Of a stretch of DNA of 64,000 nucleotides, positions 36,101 to 50,600 are shown piece after piece. The DNA lies in NCBI GenBank assembly GCA_921293015.1, contig OV121084.1, positions 54,423,864 to 54,487,863 on the forward strand. The letters are read 5' to 3'. The position numbers and the translations under genes are program-made. Below the pieces are notes generated by a model. The model searched no databases. It was not told the DNA's origin and was given only the letters and a program-made list of their open reading frames with translations. The DNA comes from Phorcus lineatus (lineage: Eukaryota > Mollusca > Gastropoda > Trochida > Trochidae). Each line of letters starts with the position of its first letter. Position 1 is the stretch's first letter.

Positions 36101-37429
36101 GGTAATGAAGCGGTGCATAAAACAGCAATTATGTAACCAAAACTTTTTTTTATCAGAAATGATAGATTTATTGATCTGCAAAAGAGTATATAAAATGCCC
36201 TGACAAATCCGTTTATTCCAATCAAGGAGACGGAAGGTTACAATCAATACATATGGAAAAGTTCCATATCAGAAGTCACTGAATATTAGAACGCTAACTT
36301 ATAGTCGCTTTGATGTCAAGATGTAAATAATATTGGTAGAAGAGCTTTTTGAACGTTGATGTGAAAATTGAATAACATTCAAGTAGGGATCGATTTATTT
36401 TGATATGGTATATAACTTGGCTTTGTCTTCCTATGACTGTAGTTTTCTCTTTAACGATTTCTAAAGAAAAGTTATTCCTGAGATTTGTGGGATATATGTA
36501 TATACGTTTATAGATGTCTGACATTGAGGACGATGAATTTAGACCCTTATATAAAAGGTTCCGGGGATATGTATTAATGAGTGACGATTTAATTAATTAA
36601 TGATCACACTTTACATAGCTTCGAAGGATTTTAAAGATAAATTGATTAAATTATGAGACCAGAAATTGCGTTGAACGGTTGCATTTTGAATATAAGTACA
36701 GGGAAAATTGACGCTTGGTGTCGAAGGCGGTTTCCATTTTGGATTTCGCATACTGTGTCATCGTTGGTTTTTTTCGCAAAATATGTCATGCGTTTTCGTA
36801 ATTGTTTTTATATATAAGCCCTGTTCATAATTATTTTCAGAAATCCGTTAAGAATAATAAATTCGAGTAGAGCATGTTTGTATTAGGCAAAGCGTCATTT
36901 GATTTAAAATAACAATTGACAGTAAGTCATTTAATGAAAATTGACTATGATTTCAGGTTTCTACTCAGAGCACTGGATAGGAAACGACAACCTGCACTAT
37001 TTGACCAATCAAAAGCATTACAGCCTTAAAGTAGTTCTTGAAGACTTCTCATTCAACAGTACGTTCGCCGTGTACGACCATTTCTGGATTGACAATGAAG
37101 ACGAGGGATATCGGCTCCACATCAGCGGGTACAGTGGGACAGCGGGGGATGGTTTCGCTAAACATAATAAGATGAAGTTCAGTACTAAAGACGCCGACAA
37201 CGATCTTATTACTAAGGAACTGGAGGAATACGACCACAGTTGCGCCAAGAGGTTTACCGGAGCGTGGTGGTACTACAAATGTTACATGTCAAATTTGACA
37301 GGACATTATTTTAAAAATGGCCATGTTCCAAATAAAAAGTTTAATGGAATTTCCTGGAAACCATGGAAGAAGCCACACATATCACTCAAAGGTGCAGTAA
37401 TGATGATACGTCCTTTCAACGCTGATTGA
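30110..37429 (+). CDS. Secreted fibrinogen-related protein with acidic repeat and coiled-coil region
   Basis: Exons 30110-30180, 31523-34839, 35046-35231 and 36957-37429 join in phase and encode about 1,348 residues. Exon 1 is a signal peptide (hydrophobic WLLIVVF; cleavage expected near residue 24). Exon 2 encodes a short two-Cys segment (KCNVKMWYLDL), an Asp/Glu/Lys/Ser-rich region (about 100-460) with seven-residue GSE(S/A)SDK repeats at about 295-360, a Glu/Lys-rich charged helix (460-600), a predicted coiled coil (about 676-886, with many N-glycosylation sequons) and a Ser/Glu/Lys linker. Exons 3-4 encode a full fibrinogen C-terminal domain (about 1130-1346): four Cys, GFGGFYSEHWIGNDN, SGYSGTAGD, Ca-site DADND and FTGAWWYYKCYMSN. 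Such domains bind acetylated sugars or receptors in ficolins, FREPs and angiopoietins. The acidic N-terminus is unlike these. Roles in immunity or in mineral or matrix binding are both inference. Confidence 0.85.
32338..32530 (+). repeat. 21-bp coding tandem repeat (GSE-S/A-SDK)
   Basis: About nine copies of a 21-bp unit (GGCTCAGAATCATCAGACAAA and variants), three of them identical at protein level (GSEASDK). The unit is a multiple of three, so length variation stays in frame. Confidence 0.9.
34212..34346 (+). other. Candidate in-frame intron (exitron) inside exon 2 of the fibrinogen-domain gene
   Basis: GAT|GTGAGA at 34212 and TTTCTCAG|GAA at 34346 enclose 135 nt (45 codons, no stop), starting and ending in phase 0. 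The encoded segment is Cys-, aromatic- and Pro-rich (CVFYSLILSPCPPF), unlike the charged sequence on either side. Removing it joins SPDAD to EDEIHQ smoothly and gives a protein of about 1,303 residues. Confidence 0.65.
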
Positions 37430-40400
37430 GAAAACATTCATGAAAAGTGCAATTAAATTCATCTCACCAAATCTGGTCTTCCATGAAGTGCCTAATTAAC
37501 TGAAGGGACGTTAGAAGGTGTGTTTTGTGGAAGGAAAAAATTAAGGACATTCCTAATTGTGCATCTATAATTCAAATTCAGGGTTATACATTCCGTTTCA
37601 AACATTGCTTAGGCGAACAGAATGAAAAAATTGACAGCAAAAGTGCACAAAAAGGAAATTACCCCTCGATTTTTTTTTCACAAAAACTTTCTACCAAGCA
37701 TCTATCATGTGACATGTGAGGTGAATGTTGTCTCCGTCAAAGCTCAATCCATTGTTTTCCTACGGACATCACTGCAATGCTGCTTACCCAAATAATTTCC
37801 ACCTGACATTGTGAACCCTACTTAAACTGACTTATCCTTTATTTGTTTATGTACCTATTGACTTATTGCAACACCAAATGAGTTATAAATTTTCTAAAAG
37901 CAATATTAACACATAATGAATTTCCAGTTACGTTTCTTAGATTAGAGGTCTTCTGCATAACAAAAACGTTATTCCTCACAGAAAGTTCAAGCATCTTGAG
38001 CAGTCAACGAAGAGACATTTTGCGACGTTCGTGTTCAATGGGCGTTACACAAAGTACTTAAAATGCTTTCTTGTTTTTGTGTGCGTGTGTCTTCAGTTAT
38101 GGGTTTAGGATTAACTATCGACATACACCTCTAATTAGTGAATCTATTGTTTCCGACCATCAAATCTTAATTGTTTTACAAGAGCTACTTCGATGACTGC
38201 TTTTTAAATGATAAATGATAACTACTGAAGAGTTTGGTGGTTTTCTCATCTTTCCCAGTGCATCAACCAAAGACAGACACGTTATTATGGATAGGTTACT
38301 TGTATCATCAAAGAAAAAGAAAAATCATTTAAAATACAGGTGTTACAATATTTTTCTTGATGTATATAGTCTTGTTAACGTTGGTTGTTTGTTAATTATG
38401 TGTCTCAACGACTGAACTAAGTCAAAATTATCATTGATCTGTCAAGCAATTGTCAATAGTGTTCTCAATTATTTATGTATTTTATATTGCTTTCTGGTTC
38501 CATAATCTGTCTCTCAACCAATGAAACAGATGGAAGCCTAAACACTGATCTGTGACCGAACATAATGTTTGAGTTCTCTGTTTTCTCTTGAACCTCAGAT
38601 TTGCTTGTAGGTTTCCTGGTGTGTCTTGACTGTGATAGATATTCTTGTTTAAATGGCCAAACTGATCAACACAATTTGAAAACTTTGTTTAACTGTTTGC
38701 CATAAGTTGTCTTTAAACCACAAAAAAGAAATCAAACAATCTTGCTTTTCATTTGTTTGTTTTCACTAATGACATTAAATCTCAGAGGTTTAATTAGGAA
38801 AGAGAAATTACATGACCTCATTTATTTACCTTTGAGGTACAAAAATAGAGCTATGGTCTATTTAGTTCATCAAGCTTTGTTAAGTTTAAGTTAAAGCCCT
38901 ATATATCAACAAAATCTGTAAATGGTTCACCAGATATCAAAATTCCTTTTTAAAATATACCTTAAGTACACCAGAAAAGTCATCATATGGTCGTAACTGA
39001 TATTACCTTGAAAAAAAGTCCTAAAGGTTACCAAAGTTATCATAAGAAATAATCTAATCTTACTTCTATGTCATTTCAATCTATCCTATATGAAATTTTA
39101 TCCTATTGAAAATCAAGTCTTGAGTACTACATTTCCAGTCCCTAATATAAAGTATATATTTATTGACATTCTGTTGATGGCATTGTGCCTTATCTATTGT
39201 TGGCCTTATTTCATTACATCATAGTAACTTATATTAATCATCTATCAATCATCTTCAATGTCGTCACTTTCATTCAGTCAAAAGAAAAACAGCTGACCTT
39301 ATAAAAAGATAATTGTTTTACAATTATTAAATCCATTTCATATTAATGTAATAAAATCTTTCATAAGGGGTCATGTACTTACCTGATGTACTTAATTATG
39401 AATCATAAATATTGCCATTGCTTCTGATTTATTGATTGATTGATTGATAACATGAAATTCAAGTGATGCATCAACAGTGTTTGTGACAGTTGAAAGTGAA
39501 TTGGGATATAAACCAGCCTTGCAGTATCTATGTTCACACATGTATATGGTTGAAACTATTTGTCAAATACTTCAGCACAGGCGTTTCTGCAAATATTTAT
39601 AAAATTAAACATGACTATTTCACAAATATATCTTAATGACTTTAAAAAATGAAGAATTTAACACTTTTTGCTTTCACCAATGAGGCCAAAATAAAGGTAA
39701 AGACAAATCAATAGGAATTGCAGTACATAGTTATTCTTTGTGGAAATTGAAATATTGTTGTCAAATTGCATTTATTTAACCATTACTTAACTTTTTGTAT
39801 TTGAATTTGAAATGTTGCTTATTCATTACCTTTAATTTGTCAATAACAGTATGAAATATCATCTTTTTCGCCATCACATGTGAAAAGGAAATAATTCAAA
39901 ATAAAAATTTGAAATAAAATGATCTGTTATTACAATACCATGTAATGCCATATTTTATTTTTATAATCATTAATACTGACCAAGAACTATTCAAAAGATG
40001 TACTGTATATGGCTGTACACACATGAAGCAAAATACTTTTGTTGGACATTGTACTTAACTTTATTATTAATAATAATTTGTGATTTGCAACATATACTTA
40101 TCTCATTTTCTGTATTGATTATGTTTTCAATGATCTATGAAGCTTATAATGTATTATATGTGTATTTGTGACAAATGGACAAAAATGTAATCATGAATGA
40201 ATAAACATAATGAATTATATGTTTACCTCCTGTTAATGTGAAAAATATTAATAAAATTATTAAAAACTATATGAATGTTTCACATTCTTATACGGGCAGT
40301 TAATTTTTTCAGTCAAACTACAAGAAACACACCAAGACACCTCTTCTTAATAACAAGTACCAGTACTTTGTATTTTTTATTATAAAATTAAATCTCCTTA

Positions 40401-40837
40401 TGAAAAACTGTGATCAATTACATCAATCACAAAGATTCATACCAATATCAAGACAAAAGTAATTAACGAGTGCAAAAGCATTGCTAAATGACTTGAAAGA
40501 TCAGTGTCTTTAGAAAATAGAGCCATTGGCTCTGTTATACCAACCAGTCTATGTATGAGTTTAAGATTAAGTTTGAAAATTACATAGGAAATGTTAGCTT
40601 TTAAATATGCAAATAATAGTAACCTAACAAATTCATAATGTGCTGATTAGGGTTGGTTATTTCAAAATTGCTTTTCTTTATAACAAAAAGTAATGACTCT
40701 TCAGTGGAGGTCTGATGAGCAGGAAATATGATACTTAAATATGCTGAACACTTGATCTTGACACTCAAGATATCAATATCTACATTGCTTCAAGATTATC
40801 AATATTGTCAGATTACATTAACAAAAGACATTTTCAT
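37430..40837. other. 3' flank of the fibrinogen-domain gene and intergenic sequence
   Basis: AT-rich with no supported gene. About 38841-38880 (AAAAATAGAGCTATGGTC...TTCATCAAGC) looks like an old, inverted copy of the right end of the tandem-core element. A second trace lies at about 40515-40535 (AATAGAGCCATTGGCTCTGT). Several AATAAA strings occur but none can be assigned. Confidence 0.4.
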
Positions 40838-40940
40838 ACCCTTAACATATTAATAATTATTACCTTAACATATTATCAATTATTACCTGAACATAATATC
40901 AATTATTACCTTAACATATTATCAATTATTACCTTAACTT
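40838..40940. repeat. 23-bp AT-rich tandem repeat
   Basis: About 4.5 copies of ACCTTAACATATTATCAATT plus ATT, in the 3' spacer between two convergent genes. Confidence 0.85.
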
Positions 40941-41368
40941 ATTTTCTAAAACATTCTTTAAACCTTATATATGCTCTAGAAACTTTAAGTTTGCAATAAA
41001 ATATCTAAATGAATGTGTCAATCTTAATAAAAGTATTTAAGTTTCCCATAGATTAAAGTCAACTTTTTGTACAGATATTGAAATAAGACAAGAAAAGGAA
41101 TAAACAGGCTTAATATGCAAAAGCACCAAATTCAAATGTACTGCTGGGAATATTTTGAAGGTTTTGCTTTAATTTTACGCTATGAAAATGTACACAATTA
41201 AATCACAGTATTTTGAAATAATCCATATATTCTTACCAAACCAATAAATTCAATTGACATTCATCCATTCTATATTCATTTTCACACATTTGAAATAAGA
41301 ATTGCACAAAACATAATTTTCATCTTCAAATTGAGGGCTATTCTGTTCATACAGACAAAATCAGCTAG

Positions 41369-43961
<2,593 letters not shown>

Positions 43962-44682
43962 TTAACTACAATCTACATCATGTGGCATGTAAACAATTGA
44001 ACATTTTCCGTCTGCTTCTCATTCACTCAGAATGAAACTTACTTCCGGGTATTAGCTCATCCGAAAATTTATGATACGCCGCATTTGATTGGTTAAAAGG
44101 CTTTCAGGAAGAACTTTTAACCAATGGCTTAACCCATAATCAATTTCGGCTTCACTTCCGCTGAAGCGCATGCGTTTTGGCGTCTGCATTTACAAAATCC
44201 TAGGTTTCGATTGAATAATAACGTAAATCTTTGCTTTTGGAAAGAAAGAATAAGACTTTACTTAAAAATGACACAATAGGGACTGTTTGGGTTTAAGAAA
44301 ATTCTAATCTAGCTAGCTCACTCGAAGCTTTTTCCATCTCTTACCGTCTAATCTTGATGTCACCGTTCGAGGGTAGAGTAGATCAAGTTTTATATTTTAT
44401 AAAAGTATTTTGATTGTTGTTTGTTGACGTGTGATTCGTACTTTTAGAATTAATTCTTAATTTATCACTATGCTAAAACTACAGTCGTTTCATTCTACAA
44501 ACGTGAGACAATAAATTTCAAGAAGATTTTGTACTAAATAGTAACTTTTGGCAATCTAATTCTTATGCAGAATCACTAATCACTTGTTGAAATAAAATGT
44601 TATATTTCATGCAGGTCTGCGTATACACAGAAAATTATTATGTTATCATTATTATTATGTTATTGTAATTGCTACAATTCAG
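43962..44682. promoter_or_regulatory. Bidirectional promoter region, ALKBH6 / Dicer
   Basis: The start codons of ALKBH6 (-) and Dicer (+) are 721 bp apart. The spacer holds ETS-type ACTTCCGG (44041) and CACTTCCGC (about 44154), an inverted pair of CCAAT boxes (ATTGGTTAAAAG at 44088-44099 and CTTTTAACCAAT at 44114-44125) and an NRF-1-like AGCGCATGCG at 44165-44174. This is the usual kit of a TATA-less divergent housekeeping promoter. The Dicer ATG is preceded by TTCAG, so a 5' UTR exon and intron probably lie within this spacer. Confidence 0.6.
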
Positions 44683-47600
44683 ATGGTGAAGGGTGGACCA
44701 GAGTTTATTAAGAGACTGCCAAGATTTCTGCGCCATGAAGACATACCGACAGATACCTTTACACCTAGGACATACCAGGTATGCATTTTACATTTCTGAC
44801 TAAACGTTTTATTTCAATGTAGCTGATACATACCTTTGCTCAAAAAGTAAACTGATCAGCCTTGAATATGCATTGATTGAAAGTCAAAGTCTTCTATAGA
44901 CCGATCCAGTCTGTCAATCAAACCTCGCGCATGCGTAATTTCAGCCAATCAGAGCGGCGATAGCGCCACGCTAATTTGTCAACTTTACTTCCGGGGACAA
45001 ACAATGGCGATATGTTTCGGTGGTTGCACGTATTATTAACAGTAAATTTCTGTGATTCTACACACTTTTTATTCATCGATGTCACGGCATATGTATTTCT
45101 TGAGGTGTTAGGTAACTAGGATTATCGTTTTTAATCGACGAATTTGTGAAAAATTGGCAACAATTAGGAAAAACCAATCGCGAGTCGGATGAGTGCTCGG
45201 AGGTGAGAAATTGCAAGAATTGTACACTTTTCAAAGTGCTCTAAGATAATTCTAACAAGGTGACAGCTCTAAAAAGCTTTTCACAATGTCACTTTATGAC
45301 CTCAAGGTTTTAAATCAAGAACCCTTTTAATTTGGTTAAGATTAATTTTTTGCGATTTTACCTGATATAACATTTGGGTAAGTTTCCTGTCAAGTTTTGT
45401 CATATTGTAAACAAACAGTGTTGTGCAAAATATCTCATTAAACTATGATTTGAAAATAAAAATATAAACCAACTCAGTCACGGGATATGATTCTATATGA
45501 TACTTTATCACATATTATCTTTCCAAGAATCATGCTCCAGGTGGTAATTAATAAATGTATGTAATAATCAAGCAAACTGTCTCATGAGTTTTCATGAATA
45601 TAAAACTAGATAAATCAAAACTAAAAAAATAATAATTCCTTTCAGAGTTTTACTGAAAATGACATGATGCATTTGAATCAACTTTAATCATGAAGGATTT
45701 GTATGTAACAAGGGATATATTTACACAAATAATAATATAATAAATGAATAAGTTTAATCTTGAAATAATATATAATAATATAATTTCACAAAAGAAACTT
45801 GTTGCAGCTAAAACATCCATTGACTGATAAATATTATTTTCCCAATCCAGTTACTATCTTTGTCATTTTGAAACCTGGAAAAAATAAACAACCATTATTT
45901 CATGAAGATTGATTAATTTCAGTAGATTCATCAAAAAAGGAAAATTAAACACAACAGCATATATATGTTATGTGAAGTGTGATTTCCTCTTTCTTGATAT
46001 ATCGCCTCACTTAACTTATGTACCACTTATTCAGTTTTGTAATCTGTTAACAATTTTTATTAAAAATTCCAAATACATTTCAATGAGAGGCTGTATCTTT
46101 TAAAATTAAAAAGTATGCTATTTTCATCTTTTCTCTTTGGCCTATAAAATAATTTAATTGGATATCTAAAATATCAGTTGGATATGTTTTTTCATAATTT
46201 CTTATATTCATTTACTGTTTATATTTTGATGACTACTTTTTGTTTAAGACTATTTCAAATATTTGGCTCTCAACCTCAACCTCAATTACTTATAGTTATT
46301 TCTGTTTGTGATTTCAACATAAACATTGAGGAATAAATAGACAAGTTTATACACAGCCTGTTGTATATATTTGTGAACTTTGACTAACTGCAACCCTTTA
46401 ATTTCCTCAAAAAAAAAGCTAATGAAACGTTGATGCAACTTTGATTGATATTTTATCGATATATTTCTTATGAATTAATAATATTTTTGCACAATAAAAT
46501 CTTTGGTCAACGTTCATAATCAACGCATAGACAGTAAAACAAATCAAGTTTTGACAATGCATTTTTGAATATTTTTGTCAAAGGAATGTTGACTAGCCCT
46601 GAGACCAATGAGCGTAACACTGACAGTGTCAACAAGCTTGAGACCTTGACCTATACAACTACGTACAAAAAACAATATTCAATTAATTATCATACGAAGC
46701 TTTTTCAATATAAAATGACCTACACGTATTAAGTATAAGTGAGATACAACAATTTACTAGTAATAGTATGTTTTCTAACTTTACAATCATGTAGATTGTA
46801 GAATCACTTTCAGTGAAGGTGTTTGTTTACAAAGTGGCCGAGCTTGATCAATCGCTCTGTGATTTCATGAAATTACTTCATGAATATTTAAGAATAAAGA
46901 ATTATGAATGTTATATGGGTTTTACAAATACAAAGTAGGAAAATGAGCGTGTAGAACGACGTCGGTGAAAACGAAAGCCAAATGTTTTGGTTAGTAACAT
47001 TGTTGAGTTACGCGGTCCAGCTCGCCTGAGCTTGAAACTTGTCCCCCCAAATATTTCAGCCAATCACGTTTTAGGGGGCGGGGCCTAATGGCTCTCGACT
47101 GGATCGGTCTATTATGGCTAAAACACCATGTTATGATTCTGGGGATTTGTGAAATTACATCAAAAATAAAAAGTTGATTTTTTGAAAGTTTTTGTCCCAA
47201 TATGTGTGCAATGAATTGGAACATGTGTGGAAGTAAGATTGCTATGAAAACTCAAGAAAAAAAGAACATTACAATCACTTAGCATTTAGATGAAAGCATT
47301 AAAACGTTTGATGTCAATTATTTGCATCTCATGATGTTTTAACTTTTCATCTTCATGTACCATTAGTTGTCTCCATATACTTACACTGTTACCATGGTAT
47401 TACTGTAAAGAAAGCCTACATATAGCTATGGAAAGTTAAATCCAAATTTTGACAAACTTCAAAATGGCTTCTCTGAATACCATCCATAACCAAAAAACCT
47501 GTCAATTGTCAAAAGTAGAAATATCATATCAAGAAGTGTTGTGTCCATAGAATGAGTCATTCTTAGTAACTCACAAGAACTCTATTATCATATTTCTGAC

Positions 47601-50600
47601 TTTTTGAAAGCCTTGTTTGATGCTGGAAAGCTTGATTTGTAGGTTTCTTACAAATACTCAGGGATTGACCATGGTAAAGTTTTAGGCATAACTGATGTGT
47701 AAGATTCAGATAGTGTTTCCCCTAGGTTGGAAAAAGGGCAGGGCAAATTGATTTAGAAAAGGGCACCACTCCTTACAAAAGGGCACTTAAATACAAATTC
47801 ATTTGAAGGTATGTTTCATTGTTAAATGAAACTGGGTCTAAAATATATTTGATAAATCTTACGAATAAATTCAGAAAAAAACATCACATTTATTCTTTCC
47901 AATTTTAAATGAGTTACGGATATCAAACATGTGCATTTCATTCATTACATCAAGTGAGATCATTCGGCTGTGTCCGCCCGTAATCTCCCTATTGTTCCTG
48001 TATCTAGCTAAACATGTGGTTAGCAGCTGTGTCCCAGTGACACAAAGGATGGATCGTTAGTTTAATCATTCCCTTCTTTTGTTTCTTTGTCTTGTAGATC
48101 CTTATATCATAGCAAAATTGAGCTCTTCATCCGTAGGTATCTTAAGTAAAATACAATTGCGACATTGTAAATGATTACATTGTACATGATATATTCTGCA
48201 ATAGGGCAACAGGAAAATTTGGACTAGCAACTGGGAAAAGGGCAGGGCGGGACAGAAAAAGGGCAGGGCGCATATTCAAAAGGGCAGGGCGTTGCGCCCT
48301 GCTAAAACTGACTAGGGGAAACACTATCAGATGTCAAGGCTATTAATAACAATGACTATTTGTTATGTTTCTGGACTCGAGTTTAATTGCTCTACATCAA
48401 TGTCATAATATCCTTATCAGAACAAGCATGAAGGCCTTTATTGATAGAATTATTTTGGTCCTAGGTGGAGCTGCTTGATGCAGCGCTGCACAGAAACACT
48501 CTCATCTGCCTGGGCAGCAGTTCTAGCAAAGCCTTCATCTCCCTCATGGTCATCAAAGAACTTTCCCATAAAATCAGGATGGCATTCGACGAGGGCGGAA
48601 AGAGGACCATATACCTTGTGGTATCAGGTAAGTGGCTACAGCTACTACTACATAATCAATTATTTATAAATTTGAATATTTATGCCCTAGATGTACTAAC
48701 CAAATGAAAGTATAACAACACTTTCTATTTTGTAAAAACTTTACCTTGATAAAAAGCAAACATACAAAGTTTTAAACTTACTGGTTACAATGTGCCTTAC
48801 TTAGTCCCTGCAAATAAGATGTATTTCTTATTTTTTTGCGGAATGAATGTTTTAAGAATTATATAAACATGATAATGTGTATGTTATGAACGTTTAAAGA
48901 AGTAGAGAATTGTTATCTTATTTCGAAAATACTGAGACTTTTTTTTTCTGCAGATCTTGCGGCTGATGTTGAATGGCAGATTCTACAACACCACACAGAC
49001 CTGAGAGTAGGAAAATATTCTTCAGATACTGGAACAGAGGACTGGAACAAACAGAAATGGTTGGAGGAGCTGAAAGAACAACAGATCCTAGTCATGGTTG
49101 CCGATGTTTTCCGCATTGCTATAGAAAATCAGTTCTTGCCTGTGGAAACTTTGAACCTGGTAGTGTTTGATGACTGTCACTTAGCTGTAGGAGATAATGA
49201 CTATGTTCATATCATGAAACACCTCAGCCCTGGAGAAGATCAACCCCGACCTCAGATTCTAGGCCTTACTGCTTCCGTTTTGAGTAGTCGATGTAACGAC
49301 CCTCAACAACTCCGCGAAGTGATCACATCCTTAGAAACTATGTTACATTCCAGAGCAGAAACTTCCATGCTAGTGATCTCAGAAAGATATGGGTCCCGTC
49401 CAAAGGAGATTTTGTATGAATGTGAAACTAAAGAACCTTTGGAGGTTACTCTTAAATTAAAGGCAATTCTAGAAAGTGCTCTTTTGTTTTTGTATGAAAT
49501 TCAAATCAGTGAAGAGGAATGTGGAAAGAAAGATCCAAGGCAAATTCCAAAAAATGCATTGTCAGAATGTCACAATATACTTCTGAGGCTGGGGCCTTGG
49601 TGTGCTGCTAGAATAGCAGACATGTTAGTCAATCAAATTGATAAATCTGAAAAAGCCGAGACCAACCCTCTTCCCAAAAGACTTCTTCGATTCACGTCTA
49701 CCCAGTTGAGATATATAAACAAAGTCTTTGACAAAGCCTTCACTCCGGACTATATTGTTGATGAGTTTCTTGAATACACCACTCCCAAGGTAGTGCAACT
49801 TGTGGATATTCTTAGAAAATACAAGCCGGATTTAGATTTCATGATCATTAGTAACGAGGACAATAGTATGTCTGACGAGTCGGATATGTCAGATGATTCG
49901 ATGGATCTCTCAGACTCTGATGAAGAAGAGGGAAGTCCAGGATCAAAGTCTCACAAACAAATTCACATTGCCGTTAAAAGAAGCATGGATGGATTTGACG
50001 AACAACCTGCAACAAGTATCCTCGGACCCGATGAAAAGAAGTTGGTCGGAATTGTGTTTGTAGAGCAGAGGTACGTTGCTTTTGCTCTCAATAAACTCAT
50101 TGAGGAGGTTTGTGGTTGGGATGAAAATTTGTGCTTTATCAAGAGTAACCATTTAACAGGGCTGGGATGGAAGAGTGGAAAAATGAAGAAGGATTCAAGA
50201 TCGTTTCGGAAACAGGAAGAAACGTTACGGAAGTTTCGAATGCAGGAGTTGAATCTGCTTGTATCAACTAGTGTTCTCGAAGAGGGAGTCGATATACCCA
50301 AGTGTAATTTGGTTGTCAGATTCGATTCTCCGAAAGACTATAGATCATATACGCTGTCTAAGGTAAGACTGTGATTAAGAATTAATGACGTTGATATAGG
50401 ATAGGAATATTTTTTTATGTATAAAGATTAAACAAGACATCAAGCTTCAATCTAGCCTTTTAATTTTCCCAATTTTTAAACTTCTCTTTAAAAAATGGTC
50501 TTAGTGATCTGCAATCTTGTGAATAGATGGCTTAGCTGCATCTTAGCCAAAAGAGTTTATTACTTTCAGATTTTGTTATGTTTTGTCTCTTAAAGGGCCA

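Noticed and set aside
44980-45060. Possible THAP-domain start ([11 protein letters not shown]) inside the intron 1 transposon
   Set aside because: Only eleven residues before a stop. No second zinc-binding half could be found nearby, so a P-element-like transposase is not supported.
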